64,000 nt of DNA from Sipunculus nudus (GCA_026874595.1 CM049310.1:5392001-5456000), one strand, 5' to 3'. Shown: positions 34,801-46,129, counted from the stretch's first letter. Notes: a model not told the origin generated them from the letters alone. Made by a program: numbers and translations.

Positions 34801-35389
34801 CTTAAACACATGGATAATTTAATCATAAATTTTATGACCTGACTTTTTTACACTAGCCATAAAGCGATGTGTAAATCAGTAACACAGTTCTATGTCATGT
34901 GACTATGCTTGGTCCATATGACCCTGCTTGACATATAAGGTCCCAATATGGCAGCTTCTGAGCTTTGCCAAATTCCAATCGTTGGTCACTCTACTAAGTA
35001 TGTGACAATGTCTTTTTGTACCGAGCTCCATGATGGCCCTTCTGCTCTAAGCCAATCATAGATTTGGTTAGGTGGAATAAAGCAGGGTACCAGTCTATCC
35101 TCAGCCTGCCCCAGCATAACTCTGAGGAGCAAATTTACCATCAGTACCTACATTTGGGACATTTGGAAAAAATAATACCCCAACCTGAAGTCTTTTCTTT
35201 TATTTCTCACTTTGGCATTATCAGTTAATGAAGCATGTAGTATTGTATACAATAAATGTGTCAGTACATGTACATGTATAATTTATAAATCATGAAAGAG
35301 CACAGTTGAGGGAAACTATGGTTTAGACTAGGTTCTTCCCTTGTTTTCTCCACAGCTGCCGCAGAGAATTCTTTCAAATTCCTAATCAC
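34801..35389. other. spacer between the two satellite arrays
   Basis: About 590 bp of apparently unique sequence with no coding frame; a bit richer in G+C than the flanks. Confidence 0.5.
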
Positions 35390-37650
35390 TGGACAATGTC
35401 AGAGTATAATAAAGCCTCCTAGATACAGACGAACAAAGGCCCTTTATTATGAGACCATTAATATGTTGATTATTCAGTATGATAGTTTACTTGTTATTAC
35501 ATAAAGCCCCTAATTTTTAGGCAATACCAAGATATAAAAGCCCCTTAAATACATGCAAACACACAAAAGCCCTATATTATTGGCACGTTTATAATGTTTA
35601 TTATTCAGTGTGATTGTCTTACCTGATATTAGAATAAGCCCCTAATTATTTGACAGTGCCAGGGTATAATAAAGACCTTTAGATACAGACGCACAGAAGA
35701 CCTTTATACTTGGACACTTAGTATTTTGATTATTCAGGATGATAGTTTTACTAGTTATCAGATTAAGCCCCTTATTATAAGACAATACAATGGTATAATT
35801 AAGCCCCTTAGATACATGCAGACACACAAAAGCCCTTAATTCTTGTACCCTAAGTTTGTGTATTATTCCGTATGGCAGTCTTACTTGTTACTAAAATTAA
35901 GCCCCTTATTATAAGACAACACCATGGTATGATTAAGCTCCTTAGATACATGCAGACACACAAAAGCCTTTAATTCTTGGACCCTAAGTATGTTTATTAT
36001 TCAGTATGATAGTTTTACTTGTTATTAGATTAAGCCCCTAATCACTGAACAATGTCAGAGTATTATAAAGCCCCCTAGATACAGACAAACAAAAGCCCTT
36101 ATTTCTTGGACTAAGTATGTTGATTATTCAGTATGATAGTTTTACTTGTTATCAGATTAAGCCCCTAAACACTGGACAATGTCAGAGTATAATAAAGCCC
36201 CTTAGATACAGACAACAAAGACCCTTAATTATGGGACCCTTAGTATGTTGATTATTCAGTATGATAGTTTTACTTGTTATTAGATTAAGCCCCTAATTAT
36301 TAGACATTACCATGATATATAAAAGTCCATTAGAAACATGCAAACACACAAAAGCCCTTTATTATTGGCATGTTTAAAATGTTTATTATTCAGTGTGATT
36401 GTCTTACTTGATATTAGATTAAGCCCCTAATTATTTGACAGTGCCAGGGTATTATAAAGCCCTTTAGATACAGACGCACAGAAGACCTTCATACTTGGAC
36501 ACTTAGTATTTTGATTATTCAGCATTATAGTTTTACTAGTTATCAGATTAAGCCCGTAATTATTAAACAAAGCCAGGATATAATAAAGCCTCTTATGTAC
36601 ATGCAGACTCACAAAAGCCCTCAATTCTTGGACCCTATTTATGTTGATAATTCAGTATGTCGGTCTTACTTGTTATAAGATAAAGCCCCTTATTATAAGA
36701 CAATACCATGGTATAATGGAGCCCCTTAGATACATGCAGACACACAAAAGCCCTTAATTCTTGGACCCTAAATATGTTGATTATTCAGTATGATAGTTTT
36801 ACTTGTTACTTGATTAAGCCCCTAAATATTGGAAAATCCCAGAGTATAATAAAGCCCCTTAGATACAGACACATAAAAGTCCTTTATTATGGAATCCTTA
36901 GTATGTTGATTATTCAGTAAGGCCGTCTAACTTATTTTTAGATTAAGCCCCTAATCACTGGACAATGTCAGAGTATAATAAAGCCCCCTAGATACAGACG
37001 AACAAAGTCCCTTATTTCTTGGACCTAAGTTGTTGATTATTCAGTATGATAGTTTTACTTGTTATTAGATTAAGCCCCTAATCACTGGACAATGTCAGAG
37101 TATAATAAAACCCCCTAGATACAGACGAACAAAAGCCCTTAATCCTTTGACCTTATTTATGTTGATTATTCAGTATGACGGTCTTACTTGTTATAAGATA
37201 AAGCCCCTTATTATAAAACAATACCGTGGTATAATTAAGCCTCTTAGATACATGCAGACACACAAAAGCCTTTATTTTGTTGGATCCTAAGTATGTTTAT
37301 GATTAAGTATGGCAGTCTTACTTGTTACAAGATTAAGCCCCTAATCATTGGACAATGCCAGAGTATAATAAAGCCCCTTAGATACAGACACACAAAAGTC
37401 CTTTATATGGAATCCTTAGTATGTTAATTATTTATAATGTTATAGATTAAGCCCCTTAGATACATGCAGATACACAAAAGCCCTTAATTCTTGGACCCTA
37501 AGTAAGTTAATTATTCTTTATGACAGTCTTACTTGTTACTAGATTAAGCCCCTAATCATTGGACAATGCAAGAGTATAATAAAGCCCCTTAGATACAGAC
37601 GTACAAAAATCCTTTATTATGGGACCTTTATTATATTGATTATTCAGTAT
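35390..37650 (+). repeat. satellite array 2, about 130-bp units
   Basis: About 17 copies of a unit with TAGATTAAGCCCCTAAT, GGACAATGTCAGAGTATAAT, AAAGCCCCTTAGATACAGAC, ACAAAAGCCCTTTATT and TTGATTATTCAGTATGATAG. Copies are spaced about 128-133 bp and diverged by about 10-20 percent by eye. It carries AAGCCCC where array 1 carries GGGGCTT. Confidence 0.9.
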
Positions 37651-37689
37651 GATAGTTTTGAAATATTTTGGATTATTTGTCTCATACGA

Positions 37690-38100
37690 ATGGACCTTTC
37701 CGATTGCTGGCCCTAAGCCCCGCCCCCCTTAACGACGGTTGCTAAGTCCCACATTTGTCCAAGCGGGCACATGTTCTTGGTACACGAGAACATGGCATTG
37801 CGGCATCACCGCGGCTCGCTCGCACATACAAATCCCTGAGAACATATCATATTAGTTTTGCCAGGACAAGTCATCTTGTCAAAGAACACTTAAAAGAGAA
37901 AATCAGAGATACGTGCATGATCAGATGATATAAAAATGTGAAAAACATCAGGAGCGATGGCGTCTGCGTGACAGCCCCGTGTTGCATCGCGCTTTGCTGC
38001 AGTCTTGCAGCGCTGACATATATAGTAAACAATACAAGCGCTGCAGCCTCTGGCGGGGACAGTCTATACTATCTAAGTTTGTACGGATCCGTACAGACCC
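37690..38100 (+). promoter_or_regulatory. possible CpG-type promoter region
   Basis: Sharp rise in G+C and CpG right after the satellite, with a GC box (CCCCGCCCCCC, near 37723-37733). It may serve the plus-strand exons at 39.4 and 40.0 kb. No transcription start can be placed. Confidence 0.3.
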
Positions 38101-38234
38101 TCAGACACGTATGCCTTGTGAAGCGTGAGGACACCAAACAAACCCCACATATTATAATTGTTACAGATGCTTAGACTCCGTTGGGACCAAAACTTTTGCT
38201 GGATGATCAGCATTAATAAAGTATTGGCACTTAC

Positions 38235-38348
38235 TCTGGATGAAGTCAGATATTGCATCGTCTCCGTCTGGCCGATGGCGCTTTCCGGTTGGAACAACCA
38301 ATAGGAATTTAGCATCATTGACAACATTGATGTATGATGGGAAGGATG
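38235..38348 (-). CDS. candidate internal exon, unidentified
   Basis: On the minus strand, acceptor-like TTTTCATAAG ends at 38349 and a consensus donor GTAAGT follows 38235. The 114-nt exon is open in one frame with phase 1 on both sides, encoding 37 residues (including NVVNDAKFLLVVPTGKRHRP). The acceptor lacks a strong pyrimidine tract. No domain recognised and no partner exons found. It lies in CpG-richer DNA, where open frames are commoner by chance. Confidence 0.3.
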
Positions 38349-39407
38349 CTTATGAAAATATGGTCTATCCTAGTGCACGGCATTGGCATTCCTCTTTTGC
38401 ATAGATTGCCCACCTAATTTGCATGGGATTCCTTTTCCGGCGGTGTCCAGTTGGCATGCAACATCTGAACCCCGGCAGTTCAAAGGATAAAAAAACATTT
38501 ACAGGCGCACATAAAGGTGATATATCGATTTAATTTGATACATAAAAAGTTTATTTCTATATATAAATACAAGATTGTTTCTCTATCGCAAAACAAGCAG
38601 TGGTAATTCATGTCACAGGTCCTTCAATGAACGGCAGGGTGAACTCTCACCGCCAGACGGTCGGACTCCGTATCACAGATAAATGGAGTCCGTACGTGGC
38701 GGACTACATCGCGCTCTGAACGGAATTCTTGGACGCTTGAATCTTTAGTTCGAGCTAGAGGACGACATATTAGCTGAGTCATATATCACCTGTAGAAAAG
38801 GGCAAGATATACTTACTTTATTTACATTTTCTTTCAAATATAATATTCATTTGTATATGATGACGGTGAGTAATACTTATAGTTCGGCATAGGAACCCAT
38901 ACCGGTAATATGACAGACCTCACGGTTGTTGGTAAACAAAGTGATGCCAGGTGACTTGCGGCCCAACATCAAAACATTGCCCGTTAAACGAAAAATGTAT
39001 GGGTCTAATGTGCTGATTTTGCCTTAAAACCGTATTATAAAATAAGATGGGCATGTAATTATTAATTAAACGATTTTTTTCCTGCTCTATAGCTACTAAC
39101 GTGAATTTTAACTCTAGATTAAATCTATATTATGGACTGACTATGTTACACATTATTTATAACACTAATAAAAATAAAGGTCCTTTTATCATCAAAAGGG
39201 CCGAGTTTGTATCCATAGGAAATGTATACATTTTCTCTCAATATAAATATTTGTATCCTTTTAGATCATATGGGCACTGCTCCCATTCTTTGGGCCTATT
39301 TAAATCCTTCCACGGGTTGAAATTCATTAGCATTCCTGCTGAGCTCAGCAGCACGAGCACACCTCAGAAGTGTAATGTGCCCTTACTGATAAACATTCTT
39401 GTGGTAG

Positions 39408-39467
39408 CCGGATCAACAGAGTCCAGGAAAAGAAAACCAGTGGTCTGCAAAATGGACACCACTATGA
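39408..39467 (+). CDS. candidate internal mini-exon of an unidentified gene
   Basis: Acceptor CATTCTTGTGGTAG ends at 39407 and donor GTAAGT starts at 39468. Sixty bases, phase 2 on both sides. In the frame that matches the next exon it reads RINRVQEKKTSGLQNGHHY, hydrophilic and helix-prone. The product is not recognised. The upstream exon was not found. Other frames of this exon are also open, so the model rests on phase agreement with 40014-40173. Confidence 0.35.
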   Translation, partial: PDQQSPGKENQWSAKWTPL

Positions 39468-39507
39468 GTAAGTATAAATTATCTTTAACTTATCGCCCCA
39501 CTCTTAC

Positions 39508-39550
39508 ACTAATAAAGTTTGTAAAAAAAAAAAAACAAAAAAAAAAAAAC
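39508..39550 (+). other. A-rich tract after an AATAAA
   Basis: CTAATAAAGTTTGT runs into A13, C, A13. It resembles the poly(A) end of a retroposed transcript, but no parent sequence could be named; a chance A-tract is also possible. Confidence 0.35.
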
Positions 39551-40013
39551 TGATGCATGTTTGCAAATATTCTGTATATTCATATGATATCCCCATCACT
39601 TGCTGATATATTACTGTGACAAATAATAGAGAGAAAAAAAACTGGTCTTAAATTTTATTTCCTTATTAGTGACTGGACTGATAACCTCTAATGGCTATAT
39701 CAGATGTTTTTATATAATATGCCGTGACGCGCACACATCCTAAACACAAATACATGTACTATATTGCTTGATTACCGAGTAATGGGTAAACATTTTTTTG
39801 CTCACAGAAACTAGGTTGACATAGTTGATGCCAGTGCATATTCATTTCATTTTCCTTGCTTTTAATTAACTGTATGGTATTTACCAGAAATTCATTCTAT
39901 CATTATGATGATGAAAATATGTAATGTAAAAATCAGATATAACCATATGTATTACCATGCATGATGCTAGTCCTTCAATTTTATTGTTATAAAACTGAAA
40001 TATCTGGTTGTAG

Positions 40014-40173
40014 ACAATACATGCAGCTGCAACAAGCAAAACCAAATTCAGAAAGGAAAGGATGTAGGAATCTGAACTTGCCCCATGCCTCTCCTGTCAC
40101 AGTACCTAGCATTCAAACGAGGATTACTGTGACATACAGCCAGAAGATCTGCAACATAAATGCTAATTTCTAA
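40014..40173 (+). CDS. candidate terminal coding exon of the same unidentified gene
   Basis: Acceptor TATCTGGTTGTAG ends at 40013. The phase accepts the two bases left by the 39408-39467 exon. It encodes 52 residues (starting QYMQLQQAKPNSERKGC, ending KICNINANF) and a TAA at 40171-40173. A polyadenylation signal AATAAA at 40428-40433 gives a plausible 3' UTR of about 260 bp, which includes a 46-bp direct duplication. The sequence is polar and lacks a known domain. It could be a fast-evolving or lineage-restricted gene, or a long non-coding RNA with a chance frame. Confidence 0.35.
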
Positions 40174-40317
40174 TGATATTTAAATAATACTCAAGACCAA
40201 ACATGTGATAATTTTATTTTGAAAACAACAGTGATACAACGTCATATAAATGTTGATGTATAAGTGTATTGGCGTACACAGACTTATGAAAGGAGAATAA
40301 AAATTGTGAGTCTTGTT

Positions 40318-40409
40318 TTTCTCTGTGTATTAACTGCTGTTTCAGAATAAGTTACTGTGTTTGTTTCTCTGTGTATTAACTGCTGTTTCAGAATAAGTTA
40401 CTGTGTTTG
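40318..40409 (+). repeat. 46-bp direct duplication in the putative 3' UTR
   Basis: Two identical copies of a 46-bp unit beginning TTTCTCTGTGTATTAACTGC, at 40318 and 40364. Confidence 0.9.
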
Positions 40410-40427
40410 TTGTAAGTCTTTCTCTTC

Positions 40428-40433
40428 AATAAA
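40428..40433 (+). terminator. polyadenylation signal AATAAA
   Basis: Canonical hexamer (TTCAATAAACTT) about 255 bp after the stop of the candidate terminal exon. Confidence 0.4.
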
Positions 40434-40439
40434 CTTTTG

Positions 40440-42300
40440 AATCTGGGGTGTATTTTCAAGTTTGTGACAATCTGGAATTTTAAATTAGAGACCAGCATGT
40501 ATCCTAACTATGGAGATTCTCTAGACATTCAGACTCCCCTGCAGCATCTAACTTTCCCCTTGTAGAAATTAAATGTCCCTATCTTGTCAAAAATATGACA
40601 ATCAATTAAGTCTGTGGTGCAGATATATTGTGGACTCGGTGCGGTCCTTTACGTTTTGGAGAGTTCAGAACCCATTTGCTGTAACCATTCTCTGTTGTTT
40701 AAGTGCAGATATACTGGCAAATGAAGCAGTCTGTAAAACAAGGGAAAAAAATATATATTTCCATAGCTAAACTATATATAGAGGAAAACCGTATGGAGAA
40801 AGGGTCAACTACAGGATTTAACTGGTTGAAAATTCTAATAACATGACATCAAGTTTAGCCAAGTCTCATAATTGTAGATCATATAGGCCTACATTTGTCA
40901 ATATGTAATTCTACTAGTACTATGATGACTTTGGGGGGGGGGGGGGGGGTATTACAACATAGCACTATTCAACTCTAAATATTGTGGTACACGTCCACTT
41001 GCCCCCAGACCATGTCTGCAGAGTGTAGAATGGGCACTGTACATATATTATTTTTCTATTATATATATTTATATTTTTATTACAAATATTACTACACAAT
41101 ATTTAACATTCAAATATTCAGTACCCCCATTTTCTATGCGAAAATCATTTTAAATCAGTACTTTGCCTCACACAGTCAAACCATTAATGAACCAGCGACA
41201 TCACTGACATGACTTGCAGTTGGCAGCATGAATCAAATTGATTTAATGCTACTATTGCTAGTTCATTTATCACCACAATCATTTTGTCACCAACAGTTCA
41301 CATGTGGTTTGCCATGGCATGGGTATAATCATGCAACAAAGTTCACTTGGTGTTGTTATTGACTGTTGTTATTCATGTCTACCTAATAAAGCAGTGGTCA
41401 AATAGTGACCAAATTGTTCATTATCACAATTAATTGTTAACTATAACTTTATTTTTTTAAATCACAGTTCTAAGACACTGAATAAACCTCAACATTTATA
41501 GTCTTCCCAGTTGTGTGAAAGTGATACTGAAATATGTATATTGGTTTTGGGATTTAAGTTCATAGGGTTTCCTTTTCTGATTTAACAGAACATTAACTTT
41601 AAAAAAATAAAATAATATCACCTACATTAACATCCCACATACAATTTTCCCTACACTAATTTATTTATTTATTACACACATCATTATACATGAATGGAGT
41701 ACTATTAATAAAAAAAATGTATAAATCAGAAAACAAAATTAGATAAAAAAAATGACGTAATATTCATAAATTAATAATCATAAACGTGTTGTACATTACT
41801 GTTCCCACATAAGAGAATAAAATCCTTCCAAGTTCAATGCATCGCAAATTCACAATGGCAAGGCCAAGTCAAGGGCTGAATTCTTACTGCTACAATATAA
41901 ACAAAAGTCCGATGCAGTTGTCAGGTTGTTACTCTGTAATACGTGCAGAGCCAAACTGGGTCCACAGTCAACACTGTTGCAAGCGCGTGTTCCACTGAGC
42001 TGCTGAGTGGGCTGAATGTACCCAGTGTCTTGTGGTTGTTTGATATCATGAGTTTTTCCACATGGGCGATGGGTCTTATTAAACGGGGTACCCGGAGACA
42101 GTAACGATAACGTTCGGATACAGGCCACTTCTCAGACCAGACCCCCCCCCCCCGCACACAAACACACAAACCCCACCCGTCCGGTTCAAACTTACGCTTG
42201 AATGACCGGCTATATGTGGTAAGTAATCGGTTGTCAGTAAGTGAACAAATGAGAAACTCTCCTGACAGAAACACGAGGATAAAGTGTGATTGCTAAAGAC
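40440..42300. other. no gene seen
   Basis: AT-rich, with a 17-G tract at 40933-40949 and a 12-C tract at 42142-42153. The overlapping minus-strand frames at 41850-42339 have no recognisable domain. Confidence 0.4.
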
Positions 42301-42308
42301 ACTCACCG

Positions 42309-42356
42309 TTGAAGATAAAGCGTTCTGGCACTTCTGCATTTGTGCTTATATATACT
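42309..42356 (-). promoter_or_regulatory. possible TATA promoter and short first exon
   Basis: The minus strand reads TATATATAAG at about 42355-42346 and, some 40 bases on, a consensus donor (CTTCAACG then GTGAGT). The spacing suggests a very short 5' UTR exon. Its downstream exon was not identified. Confidence 0.3.
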
Positions 42357-42549
42357 GGTGACGTTGAGCTGGCTGTGCACTGTGCGGCCTCCCGCACGCC
42401 TTGGTCCACCGGAATTTTGGAAACATTTCGCCAGTTCAGTCTTCGGGATTAAAATAAGCCTGGCCCCTCCCTAACCTTTCAGAGTATCTCTGGTCACCGT
42501 TGCACTTTCCCCATGAACTTCAAAGAACCATAGTTCGTGGAAGCAAAAG

Positions 42550-42720
42550 CCGCACAAAACAAGGTACGTACTGTCATATCCACGTGCGCACGGTCCCACA
42601 CACGAGGTTGGTTTGTGGGACAATATGGCGGACACTACACGTGGCGATTATGTCATAAATGTCGTAATCTGATTGGCCAATTGGTTACGCATGATTGACA
42701 GGTCGGAAAGGTCCAAGTTT
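42550..42720 (-). promoter_or_regulatory. possible TATA-less promoter with CCAAT, E-box and YY1-like motifs
   Basis: On the minus strand, in order: paired CCAAT boxes (AACCAATTGGCCAATCAG), an E-box (GCCACGTG) and a YY1-like GCCATATTG, within about 80 bp of CpG-richer DNA. The layout is that of a housekeeping promoter reading leftward. No coding exon is tied to it. Confidence 0.35.
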
Positions 42721-43012
42721 GGAACATTTAAATAATAAAGCATGGAAGGAGTAAAAACTGTAATGGTTTCTATTTAAACTTTTAATTCAATGGAAAATAA
42801 TGCTAACAATTTGCAGGAAATCCTATCATGCAATCTTTCATCTCCATTTAAAATGACAATGTCTAGATAAAATATCTAAAAAAAAATTATCTACCTGTTG
42901 TTTCTAAATAATTGTGCAAATAGGCTGTATGATTTCAGTATCAAACGCGATATAAACGCACCTCTTGTTGTTCCCCTTAGGTTTTCGAAATGTGGGTTCC
43001 GAAGTATCGGGA

Positions 43013-43015
<3 letters not shown>

Positions 43016-43068
<53 letters not shown>
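43016..43068. repeat. (TA)n microsatellite
   Basis: About 26 TA dinucleotides. Confidence 0.95.
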
Positions 43069-43069
<1 letters not shown>

Positions 43070-43072
<3 letters not shown>

Positions 43073-44364
43073 ATGTTTTCACCAAATCTGTAGGTTGATG
43101 AGCAATATCGAATGAGCATTGTAGGTCGATTATAAGCAATGTGGCATGGTGCCGGTTTACGCACAATCAACTGATAATAAACTTGAACTTGATAATCCTC
43201 CTCAAGCCCAATATACAAGCCCGGTCCTATTATGACAGAGTTAACATTTGCATGGCGTACCAGAATGAAAATGTCCCATGGTGGGTACACTTGTTAAAGT
43301 AGCGTAAATATACTTGAAACGACAAAATTACCGTGCAGTAAATATTGATACTGTCATACTCTTTGTTTTATCCTGTCTTTTGTGAAATGTACGATAAAGA
43401 AAAAAGAATATTTCTGTAATTCTCTGGTGACTCACCGGTAATTCTACCATTTGACAAATTTTGTTGCTATACGCCTACAGACACTTAATATGGAATCTAT
43501 TTCCAACTTATTTCAAATTACAAACTGTGTTTCAATCTGCAGAGTGGGGTATAACAGGTCGTGTCAGCCGGTTGGTTGAATATTATGCGAAGAAGTCTTC
43601 TGGTACAGTTATATAAACACAAACACGTTCTGGAAAGAACACAAAAGACCAAGCCAAAGGAGTAACAGAAATTGGCAATAGGAACATTTGGTTGAACTCA
43701 CACGTTCCGGTGGATAACAAACCATTATTTTATAAACACCGAACAGATGCAGGAATTTATTGCTTAACAGACTTATTAATGTGAGAACATTATATAAAGT
43801 GATTTATGAAGAATTTTCCTCAGGGTTAAAAAAGCAAATATTCTCGAATACAAAGGATTATTCGAGGCTATTTCTTGAGAGTGTAAACAAATGTTTTTTG
43901 CATATAAATAAAGATAGCAGATATATATGAACATTTTCCCAACTATATTCTCCATGTTTCAGTTTAACTAAATAAATCGAATATTTAACACAATATTTAT
44001 TTAAAATTGGTGTCAAAGATATGGAGACAACTTCTGTGAAGAAGGTAGAGAATCATTGACACATTTGTTTTGGGAATGTCCTATTAGCCAAGGATAAATA
44101 TTGGTCAGAAATAGCCTGTTGGATTTACAAGAAAAGGAGGGACCAAACAATAATATTAGGCTCAAGGCTTGTGAAATTGGGTGTCAAAGAATATGATATA
44201 ATAATCTTTTTTTAAATCTATAATTTTGCTTACTTAAAAAAAATATTTTTTATACAGGTAGATGTCAAGAAGTGAAACAAAGAACAATGGATTGACTGAA
44301 GTATGCCCAGAATATTTATGAGACTAATAAACACGTTGCTGAAAAAATGGGATATTTAATGAAC
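43070..44364. other. no gene seen
   Basis: AT-rich; the 128-codon minus-strand frame here runs through the TA repeat and has no domain. Confidence 0.4.
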
Positions 44365-44410
44365 TAGGGACCCATGGGTCTTGACGCTCGGCTGAATTGG
44401 TCTTTAAGGG
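44365..44410 (+). repeat. dispersed repeat family, head fragment
   Basis: AGGGACCCATGGGTCTTGAC then GCTCGGCTGAA; includes the 12-bp palindrome GACCCATGGGTC at 44369-44380. Confidence 0.6.
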
Positions 44411-44515
44411 TTGGTTTATGAGTTTTTTTATTTCAAAATATGGGTCCTGTGATCATTTTGTAGCCATGCTGTCTACCCAAGCTGGAGTTATCATCAATAA
44501 ACTATTTTGTAAATA

Positions 44516-44960
44516 GAAGGGCCCTATGACCTTGCCCATTGACTTAGTGACCAAAAAATCAAAAGAAACCTTTCCCTATTGACAGGTGCACCACATCGAA
44601 GACGGGAGGTTAAAGATGAAAAGTTTGGCTTAAAATGCATCCATAATCTTTTAAAAGAAGTGGGTCCTGTGACCTTGACCTTTGATCTCATGACCCTAGA
44701 ATCAATAGAGTTCTTACTTTTGCGCTGGGCCTGGTTTGAAACCGATATTTCAATCCAAACGGTAGTTACCATCTGGAAACTAATATGTGGACAGATGGTC
44801 CCTGTGATCTTGACCTGTGAACTGGTGATCCAAAAATACTTAAGTTTCTTCAAATTTTGGCAGGTGAGCAAAATCTGGAAGATCGAAGGATCGGGATGGA
44901 AAGTTTGGCTTAAAAAATACACCCACAATCTTTTTAAATAAGTGGGTCCTGTCATTGCTG
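44516..44960 (+). repeat. degenerate tandem repeat, period about 140 bp
   Basis: Units near 44516, 44658, 44798 and 44940 share GTGGGTCCTGTGACCTTGAC and ATGACCCTAGAATCAATAG-like words. The long opposite-strand open frames (44579-44941 plus, 44524-45036 minus) arise from it. Confidence 0.65.
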
Positions 44961-45364
44961 ACACCTTTTGTTGTAAGTTTTTTCCTTGAGACATAACACA
45001 AACCGACATGTTGTTTCCCCTGGTCGGTATACCCAAGATTATTTTACCCTAACTAAGTAAAATTTTTTCCTGAAAGACAAAATATAAACCAGTGCTTCAG
45101 TTTTTCTTCCATATCCGTAACCCTAAACAAACTCAATAAAGTTTCCCTGAACACATAAAAATGGGTTAGTTGAAACAATGCAATGAAATATTGAACCAAC
45201 GCAATGAAAGTCGCTGAAAAAATACCTTAAAGCATTGGGCGTAAACACATATACATTAAAAAACATACAAACAATTTAAATTGCATTAACGGTCTGACAA
45301 ACAAAAGACAACAGACCACAGACAATCTTGTCCAAATGAGACTTTAGCAAGCATGGTATACTAA

Positions 45365-45535
45365 CGCGTGGCCACGCGATAATTATCGCGTGGAAACAAG
45401 ATACTTTCGCGTGGGAACGAGATAATTATCGCGTGGCCACGGGATATTATCGCGTGGGAATGAGATAATTATCGCGTCGCCACGAGATACCATCGCGTGA
45501 GAATGAGATAATTATCGCGTGGCCACGAGATAAAC
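45365..45535. repeat. tandem palindromic repeat, CGCGATAATTATCGCG / GTGGCCAC type
   Basis: About seven units of ATTATCGCGTGG(C/G)(C/A)ACGAGATA. A perfect 22-bp palindrome lies at 45372-45393, with core CGCGATAATTATCGCG at 45375-45390. Units alternate GTGGCCACG and GTGGGAACG. Confidence 0.85.
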
Positions 45536-45681
45536 AAACAATTCTGGGTGTCCTATACTAGCCACCGTACTTTTAAGCAAAATCTAAATAAATTTTTCAG
45601 AATACATTGGTTGCTGGTAATACTTATAGTTTTTCTAAATGTGTTTTAAATGACTCAGGCGTGATTCGATTTAAGTGGTAA

Positions 45682-45860
45682 CCCAGCAAACAAAATAACG
45701 TTTCGGGGACGTTAGGGTGACGTTACATGTATGTCATGGGGACGTTCGACCCGAACGTCCTGCTGACGTGAATGTGTGGAGTTTTGTAGACGTCCCCTGA
45801 ACGTCATGCTATAACGTCATGAAATGACATTCCAGGAACCTTCACACAACCTTTCCAATA
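45682..45860. repeat. AACGT-rich repeat with CCCAGCAAACA end
   Basis: Starts CCCAGCAAACA (45682-45692), then many GACGTT/AACGTC words and ACATTCCAGGAAC. A second copy at about 51985-52527 ends with the exact reverse complement TGTTTGCTGGG (52517-52527). Confidence 0.6.
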
Positions 45861-45912
45861 CCTTTTCATGCAAACATTCATTTGGAGAACTACGTGTTTT
45901 ATTTAAGTTGGT

Positions 45913-46129
45913 TTATTGAAGTTTCTGTGGCAGATGTTGTGCTATGCGGGCTTTAATATTGTCCTTGGTGGCTCGAACCCCGGTTTTGATGGTTGTGCGC
46001 TGTTCCGTATATTGCAGCTGTTCTCTGTTCCGTATTACGGCTGGAGCATTCTTGGCCTGGGATTCCTTAATGGGTATAAAACAGATACTTAAGTTTCTTG
46101 AATGTTTTATGCAATGCTTTATAGGCCTC
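45913..46129 (-). CDS. candidate terminal exon, unidentified minus-strand gene
   Basis: Acceptor TTTTCTATTGGCAG ends at 46130; the frame runs to TAA at 45915-45913. The phase accepts the two bases left by the exon at 46531-46656. The C-terminal half (KARIAQHLPQKLQ end; REQLQYTEQRTTIKTG) is charged and could form a coiled coil. AATAAA follows at 45903-45898, giving a very short 3' UTR. An upstream acceptor (ATATTTGCAG) would add about 20 bases in the same frame. The product is not recognised. A second frame in the first part of the exon is also open, so coding status is unsure. Confidence 0.4.

Noticed and set aside
33192-37650. Telomere-like TTAGGGG repeats
   Set aside because: The TTAGGGG word is not in tandem every six to seven bases; it is embedded in 40-bp and 130-bp units.
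35390-37650. CRISPR-like array
   Set aside because: Units are contiguous satellite repeats without unique spacers, in a eukaryotic context.
39101-39553. 150-codon plus-strand open frame
   Set aside because: It runs through a poly(A)-like tract and a likely donor, and its frame does not match the phase of the next exon; the 60-nt exon in another frame is preferred.
44524-45036. 170-codon minus-strand open frame and its plus-strand partner
   Set aside because: Both lie on the 140-bp degenerate repeat and show no domain.
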